Below, one piece after another: positions 10,010 to 19,558 of a stretch of 64,000 nucleotides of DNA (within the stretch, counting starts at the first letter, position 1; each line of letters opens with the position of its first letter). A program made the translations under genes and the position numbers. This DNA comes from Bartonella sp. HY038 (GTDB lineage Bacteria > Pseudomonadota > Alphaproteobacteria > Rhizobiales > Rhizobiaceae), in the NCBI RefSeq assembly GCF_014117425.1, contig NZ_CP059725.1, positions 496,001 to 560,000 of the forward strand, read 5' to 3'. The notes beneath the pieces are model-generated. The model was given only the letters and a program-made list of their open reading frames with translations, had not been told where the DNA came from and ran no database searches.

Positions 10010-11604
10010 GGTTGTGTCTCCCCATGGTTAGGGGCAGTTTCATGTGGTAAAGAAGCAGGTATTGGCTGCGAAGGCGCTTGCGGTGTTGTTTTTGCATCAG
10101 GATTAATGGTTAAATTGACCAATTGTGCAAGCAGTTGATCAATATCATTACGCACTTTTAGCTTGCTGATAAAGCTTGCTGAAATATCCTTGGCTGATTG
10201 TGGCAGTTTTTGCCATTCACTTAAAGCGCGATTATAATCAGCTTCCTTAATTGCAACTTCCATTCTTGCGGCAATTGCACCAGCATTATCGCCCTCTACA
10301 TTACCAACAGGGCGAATAGCGACAAATCCTTTGGCATAGCTCCACGCTTTTTGCCCCAAATGTGCGTCACTGCCAACTTGGTTTTCAGTGGCAGCAATGG
10401 CATCGGCAACGCTGCTAAACTCTTCGCTTAACGCGGCATTGCTAGCAATGCCGGTGGTGGAATATTTTTTCAATTCATCAAGGGCAAGACCTTTAGGCGC
10501 AAGGCTTTCAAAGGTTGCCAATTCACTGACAAAAGAACCACCGCGATCCACCGCAGATTTTAGCGCATTGGCGGCAATAAGGGTGGTCATGCTTTTGGCG
10601 CGCTCTGCCAAGGGATCAGGAATTTTCTTAACTTCAACAGCAAGGCTATCGAGGGTTGCGTTGCTTTTGGCAATATTCGCGGTGTTTTGGCTAACTGCGC
10701 TTTCAAGCTGCTTTGCCTTATCAAGGTCACTTTGAATGCCATTAAACCGTTGTTCAGTCGCATTTTTAAAGCTTGCAAGGCTTTCATCCAGCGCATTTAA
10801 TTTGCCTTCAAGCGAGCGGATTTGCGGATCATCAGCGCTGATGGTTGCTTGTGTGTTTTGGGCTAAATTTTCTTTTAATGATACGATTTCAGCTTTTAGT
10901 CCATCAAATTGCGCTGCAAAACTGCTTGTGCTTTGACGAATGTCACTTAAGGATTGTTGGGCTTGATTAGCAGTAGCGCGCGCATCATCTGCAGCTTTTG
11001 TTGCCTTTTCAATAAGGTTTTTATCAACAACGCTGATAGCATCGCTCGCATCGCTAAGTTGTTGTTGGCCTTGTTCTTTCAATTTGGAAAGTTCAGCTTT
11101 TAATGCTGACAATTCTTTTTGCACGCTATCAGAAAGCGCGGTTGCAACAGTGGTGCCCGTTGACACGGCTTGACCATGATTGGAAAGCGGGGGAATAACA
11201 CCGCTAAATTGTAATGCACCGGCCAATGCAATTGCGATAACACCGCCCGCAACGCCGGCTAAAAGCCCACTACCGGTTTTTTTGCCGCTATCTGGTGTTG
11301 AAGTCATATTGGATGTAGAATTTTGTTTTGAAGTCATATCATCTTTATCAGTTGAATTATCTTTGCCACCAATTGCCGCAATTTTTTCATTTGCAGGGGC
11401 AGGTTTATTGCCACTATCTTGCACAGTTTGTTTTTGCGGTGCATCTTGTGTGGGATTATTTTGCGCTTTTGGCGCTGTCAATTGTGCCATGGCGACTGGC
11501 TCGGCATCAGGCACATTTTGTGAGCCTTTGGGCAAAGGCTCATGATCTATTGCGGCGGGTTTACGGGTTGTGCCTGAATGACGTTTTTTATCTGCTCTGG
11601 CCAT
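10006..11604 (-). CDS. Mitofilin/MICOS60-like inner-membrane protein (COG4223)
   Basis: 532 residues. The N-terminal ~110 residues are disordered and rich in Pro, Lys, Asn and Thr. One membrane helix follows (~113-135, GLLAGVAGGVIAIALAGALQ), then a long Ala/Gln/Lys-rich coiled coil (~160-325) and a C-terminal globular mitofilin domain (~330-510). Alphaproteobacterial homologues of Mic60 shape intracytoplasmic membranes and sit in the haem operon, exactly as here. It is coupled to hemY by an ATGA overlap and separated from hemD by a 380-bp gap containing a RIME-like repeat. Confidence 0.85.
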   Translation of the reverse strand: MARADKKRHSGTTRKPAAIDHEPLPKGSQNVPDAEPVAMAQLTAPKAQNNPTQDAPQKQTVQDSGNKPAPANEKIAAIGGKDNSTDKDDMTSKQNSTSNMTSTPDSGKKTGSGLLAGVAGGVIAIALAGALQFSGVIPPLSNHGQAVSTGTTVATALSDSVQKELSALKAELSKLKEQGQQQLSDASDAISVVDKNLIEKATKAADDARATANQAQQSLSDIRQSTSSFAAQFDGLKAEIVSLKENLAQNTQATISADDPQIRSLEGKLNALDESLASFKNATEQRFNGIQSDLDKAKQLESAVSQNTANIAKSNATLDSLAVEVKKIPDPLAERAKSMTTLIAANALKSAVDRGGSFVSELATFESLAPKGLALDELKKYSTTGIASNAALSEEFSSVADAIAATENQVGSDAHLGQKAWSYAKGFVAIRPVGNVEGDNAGAIAARMEVAIKEADYNRALSEWQKLPQSAKDISASFISKLKVRNDIDQLLAQLVNLTINPDAKTTPQAPSQPIPASLPHETAPNHGETQP

Positions 11605-11985
11605 AATTCCTCACATTTTCGCGGCTATAGACTGCTATTGGTTCATGTAACACAAATTAAAATATATCGTAGTCATTTTAAAATATATCTAACTTATTGC
11701 GTTATTTTCACACAAGATCAAGAAAATTACATCAAGTCACATGCTTTCACCAAGCTTTTGCCAAACTATGGTTGATTAAACATTCTTAATTTTTGTACCA
11801 TAACATTTATTCGAGCAAAATGAAAAAAGAGTTTAAATCCTTTGAGCATTTTTTGATGAGAGCGCATTTTGATTTGATTGGATCAGATATGCGCTCTAAT
11901 CCATAGTTTACACCGCGTTTTTTGCCCGAAAACCGCTTCACACTTTTTGGAAAAACGCTCTATTGGGTTAAAATTATAGCGGCTT
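11605..11985. other. Intergenic gap between mitofilin-like gene and hemD
   Basis: Holds the promoter region of the mitofilin-like gene and, at 11859-11962, a RIME-like repeat. No gene was seen. The repeat breaks what is usually a tight hemD-mitofilin-hemY string. Confidence 0.5.
11859..11962 (-). repeat. RIME/Bru-RS-like repeat, copy 2
   Basis: Inverted relative to copy 1. It runs from AGAGCGCATTTTGAT to AAAAACGCTCTA and lies just after the hemD stop codon on the minus strand. Both sub-palindromes are preserved. Confidence 0.8.
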
Positions 11986-12696
11986 TTATAAAAGTTTTAA
12001 TAGGTTTTCCTCGGTTGGCTCACTGGCAATAATTGCTTGTGGTTGATATTTTTGAGGCAGGCTTTGTGCAATGCGCTTTGATAAGCATAAAAATTTTGTT
12101 GCATGATTAAAATGGCCATCAAGGACTTCAAGGCCATTTAATCCAAGGGTTGAATAAAGCAAAACCGCATCAAATTGCATTGATTTTGCGATTTTTTCTT
12201 TATTTGGTGTCATTGCAAAGGCTTCATAGGTTTCAATCGTGGTAACAAGCCGGCCTTGCGCGGTTAAGCCATCTTCCAAAACAGGGCGGCGTTGTTTGCC
12301 GGCAAGATATAAAAAATGCTGATAATTGCTGGATTTTAGCAATGAAACAAGCTGATCTGCATCTTGGGCAATAGCAGCTACATGGCGAAAACCAGCATTT
12401 TGCGCAGCTTTTGCTGTTTTGCTACCAACGCAAAAAAGGGGTAATTCTTTTATAATTTCAAGTTTTGGATCATTTTGATGGCTTGTAGCTAAAAATGCCG
12501 CTGCGCTTGATGCGCATAGGCCATCAAATTGTGATAAATCCTCGGGCAGTATAAAATTACAAGGCTCAAGCCGAGATAAAGGCGCAATAATCGTGTTAAA
12601 GCCTTTTGCTAAAATATATTCTTGCGTTTTTTGGCTGTTTTCGATGGGGCGCGTTACTAGAATAGTTTTGCTAGCCTTATCACCACCTTGCACCAT
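11986..12696 (-). CDS. hemD: Uroporphyrinogen-III synthase
   Basis: 236 residues, the expected size for HemD. It cyclises hydroxymethylbilane with D-ring inversion to uroporphyrinogen III. Sequence conservation in this family is low. The call rests on the N-terminal ILVTRP motif (~12-17), on the two-domain pattern with an SSAAAFLA segment (~63-70) and an LYSTLGLNGL-type motif (~180-190), and on its place 17 bp after hemC. It is co-transcribed with hemC from one promoter in the hemC/tsaD divergent region. Confidence 0.88.
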   Translation of the reverse strand: MVQGGDKASKTILVTRPIENSQKTQEYILAKGFNTIIAPLSRLEPCNFILPEDLSQFDGLCASSAAAFLATSHQNDPKLEIIKELPLFCVGSKTAKAAQNAGFRHVAAIAQDADQLVSLLKSSNYQHFLYLAGKQRRPVLEDGLTAQGRLVTTIETYEAFAMTPNKEKIAKSMQFDAVLLYSTLGLNGLEVLDGHFNHATKFLCLSKRIAQSLPQKYQPQAIIASEPTEENLLKLL

Positions 12697-12713
12697 ATTT
12701 TACTATCCCATTC

Positions 12714-13640
12714 CTACCAGCTACTAAAAAACTTTTCGCCAGCATTTTTTTTAAGTTCCATTGCGGCTTCTTCACCAATTAATCCGCCATCTTGGGGATT
12801 GCCGGCAATTTTAACTTCAAAAAACTCTTTGCCATCGGGCGTTGCCACCATGCCATGAAAGTGCAAAACGCCATCTTTAACCCGCGCAAGGCCACCAAGT
12901 GGCGTGCGGCATGAACCATCAAGACTTTTTAAAAATTGCCGTTCTGCTGCAAGTTCTAAATGGGTGGTTTCATCACGTAGCGGCGCAACAAGTTGATCGG
13001 TTTTTATGTCACCCTTGCGGCTTTCAATAACAATGGCACCTTGGCCGGGCGCAGGCACAAAATAACGCTCATCAACAATTTCACTAATCACATGGGAAAG
13101 CCCCAAACGGTTAAGGCCAGCAACCGCTAAAAAGGTAGCGTCGGCAACGCCATCTTGTAATTTTTTAAGCCTTGTTTGCACATTGCCGCGAAACATCACC
13201 ACTTCAAGATCTGGGCGCAAGCGACGAATCATTGCTTGGCGGCGCAGCGAAGATGAGCCAACAATTGCCCCTTGCGCTAGATCCATAAAGTTTTTAACCT
13301 TATGGCTGATAAAGGCATCGCGCGGATCTTCACGCTTTAAATAAGCGGAAAGATAAAGACCATCAGGCAAAATGGTTGGCATGTCCTTGGTGGAATGCAC
13401 CGCAAGGTCAATCTCTTTATTGGTTAGGGCGGTTTCAATTTCCTCAGTAAAAAGCCCTTTGCCACCAATTTCCGATAAAGCGCGGTTTTGCACGCGGTCG
13501 CCCTTGGTGGACATGGGCACTATTTCAATTGCTTGTTGGTTAAGATTATGGGCAAGCACCAAACGATCGCGCACCTCATGGGCTTGAGCCAATGCTAATT
13601 CGCTTGCTCTTGTGCCTATTTTTAGAAGAGGTGTTTGCAT
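12714..13640 (-). CDS. hemC: Porphobilinogen deaminase (hydroxymethylbilane synthase)
   Basis: 308 residues, family-typical. It polymerises four porphobilinogens into hydroxymethylbilane. Visible signatures are the N-terminal [12 protein letters not shown] (8-19), the catalytic aspartate region VHSTKDMP (81-88), the arginine cluster GSSSLRRQA (128-136), and the cofactor-attachment cysteine in [11 protein letters not shown] (C244), which carries the dipyrromethane. It heads the hemC-hemD unit and is divergent from tsaD across 222 bp. Confidence 0.96.
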   Translation of the reverse strand: MQTPLLKIGTRASELALAQAHEVRDRLVLAHNLNQQAIEIVPMSTKGDRVQNRALSEIGGKGLFTEEIETALTNKEIDLAVHSTKDMPTILPDGLYLSAYLKREDPRDAFISHKVKNFMDLAQGAIVGSSSLRRQAMIRRLRPDLEVVMFRGNVQTRLKKLQDGVADATFLAVAGLNRLGLSHVISEIVDERYFVPAPGQGAIVIESRKGDIKTDQLVAPLRDETTHLELAAERQFLKSLDGSCRTPLGGLARVKDGVLHFHGMVATPDGKEFFEVKIAGNPQDGGLIGEEAAMELKKNAGEKFFSSW

Positions 13641-13862
13641 CTTATTTTATCCGTGTTATAGCATATGTTAGCAGAACTAATAATTAGTTTTACATAAAAA
13701 TGCATAAAATTAAACAGTTAGCGCATTTTATCAAGCGGTCAAATATTGATAAATTATTTATTTAGCAAATATTGTTAATCGCTCATTGGCTATTTTAAAC
13801 TTATTGCATAAATAACAAGAAATCTGTAGCCATTTTTTTATTTTTGAAAGGTTAATCCTTAA

Positions 13863-14942
13863 ATGCGAGTGCTTGGTATTGAAACCAGTTGTGATGAAAC
13901 TGCTGCTGCGGTTGTGTTAAGAAATGAAGATGGCAGTGGTGAAATTCTTTCAAACATCGTTTTCAGCCAGATTGAGGAACATGCCCCCTATGGTGGTGTG
14001 GTGCCTGAAATAGCAGCGCGCGCCCATGTCGACGTTTTGGATGGTTTAGTCAAAAAGGCGCTTGATGAAGCAGGCCTTCGATTAGATGATATTGACGCGG
14101 TGGCAGCAACATCTGGGCCGGGTTTGATTGGTGGTTTGATTGTCGGGTTAATGACTGCAAAAGCCATTGCCCTTGCTGCTAATAAACCATTTATCGCGGT
14201 TAACCACCTTGAAGGGCATGCCTTGACCGCGCGCCTTACCAATAATTTAAGCTTTCCTTACTTATTGCTGCTTGTTTCTGGTGGCCATACCCAAATGATT
14301 TTGGTTAAAGGCCTTGGTGATTATGAGCGCCTTGGCACCACGATTGATGATGCGCTTGGTGAAGCTTTTGATAAAACCGCAAAATTATTGGGTCTTGATT
14401 ACCCTGGTGGGCCAGCGGTTGAAAAAGCCGCTTTTAGCGGCGATAGCGCGCGTTTAAACCTGCCGCGCCCGTTAAAAGGTGAAAAGCGGCTTGATTTTTC
14501 TTTTTCCGGCTTAAAAACGGCGGTGCGAAAAGCGGCAACGCAAATGGCGCCGTTAAGTGATAAGGATGTTGCTGATATTTGTGCAGCATTTCAGCTTGCA
14601 GTTACTGATACTTTAGCAGACCGTGTTGGCCGCGCCCTTGAACGTTTTTTGGAAACCTATCCAGAGTTAGACAACCCAGAATTAGTAGTTGCCGGCGGTG
14701 TTGCAGCCAATAAGGCTATCCGCACCATGCTAGAAAAAACTTGCGCTGCCAAGGGCTTTGAATTTATTGCGCCGCCAATTAGTCTTTGCACTGATAATGC
14801 AGCAATGATAGCATGGGCGGGGGCAGAGCGTGCCGCAGAAAAGCTGTTTGATCCGTTAGAGATTGCGCCGCGTTCACGTTGGCCGCTTGACCAAAAGGCA
14901 GAGCCATTAATTGGTGCTGGGAGGCGTGGCGCAAAAGCATAA
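13863..14942 (+). CDS. tsaD: tRNA N6-adenosine threonylcarbamoyltransferase TsaD
   Basis: 359 residues. It transfers threonylcarbamoyl from TC-AMP to A37 of ANN-decoding tRNAs, working with TsaB and TsaE. The ASKHA-fold N-terminus [14 protein letters not shown] (5-18), the metal-binding histidines in NHLEGHA (H115, H119), the SGGHTQ motif near 140 and the C-terminal [12 protein letters not shown] are all present. Its stop codon lies inside a short tandem-duplicated tract (14928-14992), so its last residues AKA are encoded by the repeat. gpsA follows 61 bp downstream, likely in the same operon. Confidence 0.96.
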   Translation: MRVLGIETSCDETAAAVVLRNEDGSGEILSNIVFSQIEEHAPYGGVVPEIAARAHVDVLDGLVKKALDEAGLRLDDIDAVAATSGPGLIGGLIVGLMTAKAIALAANKPFIAVNHLEGHALTARLTNNLSFPYLLLLVSGGHTQMILVKGLGDYERLGTTIDDALGEAFDKTAKLLGLDYPGGPAVEKAAFSGDSARLNLPRPLKGEKRLDFSFSGLKTAVRKAATQMAPLSDKDVADICAAFQLAVTDTLADRVGRALERFLETYPELDNPELVVAGGVAANKAIRTMLEKTCAAKGFEFIAPPISLCTDNAAMIAWAGAERAAEKLFDPLEIAPRSRWPLDQKAEPLIGAGRRGAKA

Positions 14943-14992
14943 AGCATAAAGCGCAAAAGCATAAGCCGCAAAACTATAAGGCGCAAAAATAA
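14928..14992 (+). repeat. Stop-codon-spanning short tandem repeat after tsaD
   Basis: About four degenerate units of ~15 bp related to GCGCAAAAGCATAA, each ending in TAA. The first unit contains the tsaD stop; the later ones are non-coding. It looks like replication-slippage duplication of the gene end. Confidence 0.75.
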
Positions 14993-15003
14993 GGGGCATT
15001 AAT

Positions 15004-16032
15004 ATGGATGTTAAATCGCAAGCAAAAAGTGATTTAAGCAATAAGGTGGCGCATAAAAAAATTACTGTTTTGGGTGGTGGTGCATGGGGCACAGCCTTAG
15101 CCACTATGGCGGCAAATCAAGGCCATGATGTGCGCCTTTATGCGCGCTCCACAGCAATGGTTGATGATATTAATCTTAAACAACAAAATAGTGAATATTT
15201 GCCCGATATAAAATTACCTAAGACAATTATTGCCACCACTGATGTTAAAGCAGCAGTTGCCCATGGCGAAATTTTGTTAGGGGTTATACCAGCGCAAGCC
15301 TTTGGTGCATTTTTAAGCGATATTGCGAGCGATATTAAAGAAAATATACCCATGGTTTTATGCGCCAAGGGTATTGAGCGGGCAACAGGGCGCTTCATGT
15401 CTGATGTTGCAAGTGATATTTTAGGCAAAGATCATCCAATTGCCGCCTTATCTGGCCCAAGTTTTGCCGCCGATGTTGCCAAAGGCCTACCAACCGCCGT
15501 TACCATTGCCGCCACCAATGCCGACCTTGCTAAAAATTTAGTGCATGTTTTTTCTGGGGCGCGTTTTCGCTGTTACGCATCGCATGATTTAATCGGCGTT
15601 GAAATTGGTGGCGCGTTAAAAAATGTGCTTGCCTTGGGGGCAGGGGTTACCACTGGGCGCGGTCTTGGTGCAAGTGCGCAAGCTGCATTGGTAACGCGTG
15701 GCTTTGCCGAAATGCGGCGCATTGCAACAAAATTGGGCGGTAAGGCTGAAACCATGATGGGTCTATCGGTACTTGGTGATTTAATGCTAACCGCATCAAG
15801 CCCCCAATCGCGCAATTATTCTTATGGGCTTGCGATGGGGCAGGGGTTAAGCCTTGATCATTTACCTTTAGCCGAAGGGGTTGCCACCGCGCCAATTGCT
15901 GCTAAGCTATGCAAGGACAATGATATTGACGCGCCAATTATTGATGCAATAGCCGCCTTAATTGATAAGCGTATTAGTATTGATGAAGCAATGGATGGTT
16001 TAATTTCACGGCCACTTAAATTTGAGGATTAA
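15004..16032 (+). CDS. gpsA: Glycerol-3-phosphate dehydrogenase [NAD(P)+]
   Basis: 342 residues. It reduces dihydroxyacetone phosphate to sn-glycerol-3-phosphate for phospholipid synthesis. The dinucleotide-binding loop [12 protein letters not shown] is at ~22-33. The substrate-region motifs [22 protein letters not shown] and the catalytic-lysine segment [15 protein letters not shown] (~200-214) are intact. The N-terminus has ~18 extra polar residues before the Rossmann strand. It lies between tsaD and the YciI gene, an order conserved in Brucella and Bartonella. Confidence 0.95.
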   Translation: MDVKSQAKSDLSNKVAHKKITVLGGGAWGTALATMAANQGHDVRLYARSTAMVDDINLKQQNSEYLPDIKLPKTIIATTDVKAAVAHGEILLGVIPAQAFGAFLSDIASDIKENIPMVLCAKGIERATGRFMSDVASDILGKDHPIAALSGPSFAADVAKGLPTAVTIAATNADLAKNLVHVFSGARFRCYASHDLIGVEIGGALKNVLALGAGVTTGRGLGASAQAALVTRGFAEMRRIATKLGGKAETMMGLSVLGDLMLTASSPQSRNYSYGLAMGQGLSLDHLPLAEGVATAPIAAKLCKDNDIDAPIIDAIAALIDKRISIDEAMDGLISRPLKFED

Positions 16033-16036
16033 TAAA

Positions 16037-16327
16037 ATGCTTTATGCAATTATTGCGAATGATAAGCCTGACCATGTTGAAAAGCGTCAAGAGGTTCGCC
16101 CAAAACATCTTGAATATTTGACGAGCCTTGGTGACACGCTAAAATTTGCAGGACCTTTTTTAGATCATGAAGGCAATGGCGTTGGAAGCCTTGTGGTGGT
16201 GGAAGCTGCTGATATAGCTGAGGCTGAAAAAATCATGAAAAATGATCCTTATGCATTAGCCAATCTTTTTGCCGATGCACAGGTTCGTCCTTGGCGCTGG
16301 GCAATTAACAATCCTGAAAATAGTTAA
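16037..16327 (+). CDS. YciI-like protein
   Basis: 96 residues, a YCII/ferredoxin-like small domain. The start is the ATG at 16037: GAGGATT lies 7 bp upstream, and an upstream in-frame TTG would run into the gpsA stop region. Conserved family features are the N-terminal MLYAIIANDKPD strand, the RPKHLEYL helix and the FAGPFLDHEGNGVGSLVVVEA segment, followed by DPYALANLF and WRW. Family members have an active-site His/Asp pair but no generally known substrate. It is 4 bp after gpsA and therefore co-transcribed with it. Confidence 0.9.
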   Translation: MLYAIIANDKPDHVEKRQEVRPKHLEYLTSLGDTLKFAGPFLDHEGNGVGSLVVVEAADIAEAEKIMKNDPYALANLFADAQVRPWRWAINNPENS

Positions 16328-16357
16328 GGCAGAACCCTAAACTTATTTTGTTAAAAT

Positions 16358-16397
16358 AAGCCGGCAATTATTGGCAACAAAGACTGCCGGCTTTTAT
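16358..16397 (+). terminator. Terminator after the tsaD-gpsA-YciI unit
   Basis: Arms AAGCCGGCA and TGCCGGCTT followed by TTATTTT. Confidence 0.85.
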
Positions 16398-16424
16398 TTT
16401 CCACTATTGATTTTCCACTATTTA
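16397..16424 (+). repeat. Two-copy 14-bp tandem duplication
   Basis: TTTTCCACTATTGA directly followed by TTTTCCACTATTTA, just downstream of the terminator and before the EVE gene. Confidence 0.7.
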
Positions 16425-16443
16425 TTTTTCTAAAGGCAGGCAT

Positions 16444-16872
16444 ATGGCATATTGGCTTTTTAAATCAGAACCATTCAAATGGTCATGGGAGATGCAAAAG
16501 GCAAAAGGCGAAGAAGGCGAGCAATGGGACGGCGTGCGCAATTATCTTGCCCGCAATAATATGCGCGCCATGCAACTTGGCGATAAGGCGTTTTTCTACC
16601 ATTCTAATGAGGGGTTAGAAGTTGTTGGTATTGTTGAAATATGCGCGCTCGCCCATCATGATACAACAAGCGATGATCCGCGTTGGGAATGTGTTGATAT
16701 TAAAGCTGTTTGCGATATGCCAAAGCCGGTGACGCTAAAAGCGGTTAAGGCTAATCCTAAGCTTGAAAATATGGCACTGGTTACGTCTATGCGCCTATCG
16801 GTGCAACCGGTGCGTGAAGATGAGTGGCTTGAGGTTTGCCGCATGGGCGGCCTTGAACCTGCCCCACAATAA
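16444..16872 (+). CDS. EVE domain protein (PUA-like, modified-base binding)
   Basis: 142 residues comprising one EVE domain. It starts MAYWLFKSEPFKWSWE and contains the hallmarks WDGVRNYLARNNMRAMQLGDKAFFYHSN (positions ~29-57, split here by words) and a C-terminal region ending EVCRMGGL. EVE domains belong to the PUA superfamily and bind modified nucleobases in DNA or RNA. The ATG at 16444 is preceded by AAAGGCAGG. This gene follows gpsA/YciI in Brucella-like genomes. It is convergent with an MFS gene across a shared terminator. Confidence 0.9.
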   Translation: MAYWLFKSEPFKWSWEMQKAKGEEGEQWDGVRNYLARNNMRAMQLGDKAFFYHSNEGLEVVGIVEICALAHHDTTSDDPRWECVDIKAVCDMPKPVTLKAVKANPKLENMALVTSMRLSVQPVREDEWLEVCRMGGLEPAPQ

Positions 16873-16905
16873 GCGATAAGCACCCTATATATTCGCTCTT
16901 TGATT

Positions 16906-16937
16906 TGACGGTTAGTTTATCAACTAGCCGTCATTTT
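16906..16937. terminator. Bidirectional terminator EVE gene / MFS gene
   Basis: A 12-bp stem, TGACGGTTAGTT with AACTAGCCGTCA (one G-T pair), loop TATC. Confidence 0.85.
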
Positions 16938-16959
16938 GTGTGGTTTTGCGTTTTAAAGC

Positions 16960-18285
16960 TTACAATTTTCCGGCATCATCAAGGTCAAGCCCCTTAGTTT
17001 CAGGTGCCCAAGCGATAGAAACAATAAGTCCAATTGCTGTAACGGCTGCAGCAACATACATGGTATTGCTAATGCCAATAGTTTCAAGCGATATTGGCAC
17101 CAAAAATGTACCAATAGCAGCGCCAATGCGCGTTGCTGAAACACCCCAACCCATGGCATAGGGGCGAAGTTCGGTTGGGAATATTTCATTTGGATAGACA
17201 AGCTCTAATACTTGGGCGCCGCCAATAAACAAAGCATAAGCCCCAAATAAGATCAAAACAATAAGTTGCGAAGAATTAGAAAATGCACCCAATAATAGCA
17301 ATGCCAAACCCGACCATAAAAAACTATGAATGAGCATTTTGCGCCGGCCAAGGACATCAATCAATTTGGTTGCAACAATACAGCCAACCACAAATAATAG
17401 CGTGATAACAACCGAGCCATAGGCTGCCCAATCGCCTTTTAAATTTAATGCATCCAATACTTTTGGCGCAAAAGCATAAACGGCAAAAACAGGAATAATC
17501 GCACAAGTCCAAAAAATAATCACAAATAGCAAGCGCTTGCCATAACCCATGCGCAGCATATCACCTAAGGATAGTTTTTTCATCGCCGTATCTTTTGACA
17601 AATTGGCAAGCGAAAAATTTTCCCCATAGATTTTTTTGATAATGGCAAGGGCTTCGCTGCTGCGGTTTTTGGTAATTAACCAGCGCGCCGATTCAACAGT
17701 GCCTAATCGCGAGATTAACAAAATAATGCCAATGATAACCGAGCTTGCTAACGCCCAGCGCCAACCATTTTCACCCGTAAAGCGCATGATAATGTCACCA
17801 AAAATATAGGCAAGGGCAGCGCCGGTAAACCATAAAATTGTGAAGCCGGCTAAACGACCGCCGCGATTTCTTTTGGGGACAAATTCAACAAAGAGACTGG
17901 TGGCAGCCGAATAATCAATGGCAATGGCTATGCCAATCAAAAAACGTAAAAGAAAAATAATGGTTGGTGAATCTGTCCAAAATTGCAATATTGAGCATAG
18001 CAAAAAGATAATTGGCGCAACAAAAATTATTTTTTGCCGGCCAAATCTGTCGGTTAGCCAACCACTAAATAGGCCGCCTGCAAAGATCCCAAGCAATGCT
18101 GATGTTGCAATCATTCCCTGCCAAAAATTGCTTAAATGTAAATTAGCGGTCATTTGCACCAAAGCGACACCAATAATGCTTAAAATATAACCATCCATCA
18201 GCGATGCACCGCCCACCGAAATGGTTAAACGTTGGTGAAACGCGTTTAACGGCACGCCCTCAATTGATATAGTCGATTGTTCCAT
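16960..18285 (-). CDS. MFS transporter, sugar-porter/metabolite-H+ symporter type
   Basis: 441 residues with 12 predicted membrane helices. Motif A (GWLTDRFGRQKI) follows helix 2 and its repeat (KLIDVLGRRKML) follows helix 8. The ending PETKGLDLDD is the sugar-porter family signature. It is probably a proton symporter importing the substrate used by the neighbouring catabolic genes. The start is placed at the ATG 18285 because GGAGGAGG lies 5-6 bp upstream; an upstream ATG would add 19 residues with no ribosome site. A perfect TATACA-TAT-TGTATA palindrome lies ~50 bp upstream (18336-18350), a likely GntR operator. Confidence 0.85.
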   Translation of the reverse strand: MEQSTISIEGVPLNAFHQRLTISVGGASLMDGYILSIIGVALVQMTANLHLSNFWQGMIATSALLGIFAGGLFSGWLTDRFGRQKIIFVAPIIFLLCSILQFWTDSPTIIFLLRFLIGIAIAIDYSAATSLFVEFVPKRNRGGRLAGFTILWFTGAALAYIFGDIIMRFTGENGWRWALASSVIIGIILLISRLGTVESARWLITKNRSSEALAIIKKIYGENFSLANLSKDTAMKKLSLGDMLRMGYGKRLLFVIIFWTCAIIPVFAVYAFAPKVLDALNLKGDWAAYGSVVITLLFVVGCIVATKLIDVLGRRKMLIHSFLWSGLALLLLGAFSNSSQLIVLILFGAYALFIGGAQVLELVYPNEIFPTELRPYAMGWGVSATRIGAAIGTFLVPISLETIGISNTMYVAAAVTAIGLIVSIAWAPETKGLDLDDAGKL

Positions 18286-18335
18286 TTTATCCTCCTCCGT
18301 TAGTTTTAAAAATTTTTTTCGATTGGAATCCTTTG

Positions 18336-18350
18336 TATACATATTGTATA
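18336..18350. promoter_or_regulatory. Putative GntR operator in the MFS promoter
   Basis: Perfect inverted repeat TATACA, TAT, TGTATA. Related sites ATACA-AAA-TGTAT (19449-19461) and ATACA-AAA-TGCTT (19471-19483) precede the GntR gene. Confidence 0.5.
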
Positions 18351-18424
18351 ATGTAAATTTTAAATGATAAGTTACTGATAGTTATGACCTATCAATTTTT
18401 GAAATTTAGGTTTTTAAGCTTTAG

Positions 18425-19333
18425 TTATTTATTGCTTTCACGTTTTCGCTTTTTAAAAATTATATCCTTGGAAGCAAGAACCGCGCCGCAGGTAATAAGA
18501 ATACAGGCGGCCAAAATTTTCCAATTTGGCTCGGTAATGCCAAACAGTACTAAAAGCAGTGTCGATAAAAGCGGGGTTGCATAGCTTGTGGTGCCAAGTA
18601 CTTGGATATTGCCATTTTTAATACCATAATCCCAACAATAAAAGGCAAGACCAACAGGAAAGAGGCCAAGGGCAATCATTGCGCTCCACTGGGTTAAACC
18701 CCGTGGTAAAATATTGGCTTCACCAAAGATAAAATGGCAAATGAGCGATAAAATCGCTGATATAAAGCAAAATCCACCAACAAGCAGAGTTGGAATGCGG
18801 TTGAAACGGCGTGCCAATAGGGAATAGCTTGCCCAAATAGTTGCACTGCAAATTGCGGCCAAATAGCCTAAACCATAGCGGCTATCAAAGCCTAAGCCAC
18901 CGCTTTTGCTAACCACAAGGATTGTGCCACAAAAGCCAAGGATAACCCCGCCTATATGGAACCAGCGCAATTTTTCATTGGGCATAAAGGCAGTGCCAAG
19001 CACAATTAATAATGGCCAAAGATAGTTGATAAGACCCGCCTCGGCAGGTGGTGCATTGCGCAGGGCAGTAAAATAAAAGAAATGATGGCCAAATAAGCCG
19101 CCAATGCCAATAAGCCAAATGATAAGTGGCTGTTTTAGCAATTTAAGATTTTGCGGGTGGAGTATAAGTTTCAAAATTGCCGGAAGAGAGCCAATAAACA
19201 GTGCAATAGCGGTTAATAAAAATGGCGGCACCGCACCGGTATAGGCAGTTAATGTGACCATGATAGCCCACATTAAAATGGCAAGAAGACCAATGATCGT
19301 CGCCTTTGATGACATATGTGATGGGGTGTGCAT
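18425..19333 (-). CDS. EamA/DMT-family exporter (YddG-like)
   Basis: 302 residues with ten hydrophobic helices in two EamA repeats of five. The second repeat carries the LGTTSYATPLLSTLLLV segment characteristic of DMT transporters of the YddG group. These are inner-membrane exporters of amino acids or related metabolites; the substrate is unknown. The C-terminus is strongly basic (KKRKRESNK), fitting the positive-inside rule. The gene is transcribed towards the MFS gene (~140 bp between them), and its promoter region faces the GntR gene, where operator-like palindromes lie. Confidence 0.85.
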   Translation of the reverse strand: MHTPSHMSSKATIIGLLAILMWAIMVTLTAYTGAVPPFLLTAIALFIGSLPAILKLILHPQNLKLLKQPLIIWLIGIGGLFGHHFFYFTALRNAPPAEAGLINYLWPLLIVLGTAFMPNEKLRWFHIGGVILGFCGTILVVSKSGGLGFDSRYGLGYLAAICSATIWASYSLLARRFNRIPTLLVGGFCFISAILSLICHFIFGEANILPRGLTQWSAMIALGLFPVGLAFYCWDYGIKNGNIQVLGTTSYATPLLSTLLLVLFGITEPNWKILAACILITCGAVLASKDIIFKKRKRESNK

Positions 19334-19448
19334 CGTCTCTTCCTAACATGCAGCAGATTTTTAAACGGTGAAAATGGAATCAAGTTTGTGCTTTGCTTTT
19401 ATATGCCCCTATCCAAACTTGAAATATCCTCCGTTAAATATCTATATT

Positions 19449-19483
19449 ATACAAAATGTATTATGAAAATATACAAAATGCTT
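19449..19483. promoter_or_regulatory. Putative GntR operators in the EamA/gntR divergent region
   Basis: ATACA-AAA-TGTAT (19449-19461, perfect) and ATACA-AAA-TGCTT (19471-19483, half degenerate), 22 bp apart, i.e. about two helical turns. They resemble the palindrome at 18336-18350 and probably mediate autoregulation. Confidence 0.5.
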
Positions 19484-19558
19484 GACGATGAAAAAAAAAG
19501 TCGTAATGTAGGCTATAGTTTGCTAAACCTTTGATAGTTTATAAAATGGTTGAGCAGC

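Noticed and set aside
11180..11606. Plus-strand frames antisense to the mitofilin-like gene
   Set aside because: The minus-strand gene has a complete domain pattern; the antisense frames are compositional shadows.
13988..15104. Minus-strand frames opposite tsaD and the start of gpsA
   Set aside because: Both plus-strand genes show full catalytic motifs; the opposite frames have no family features.
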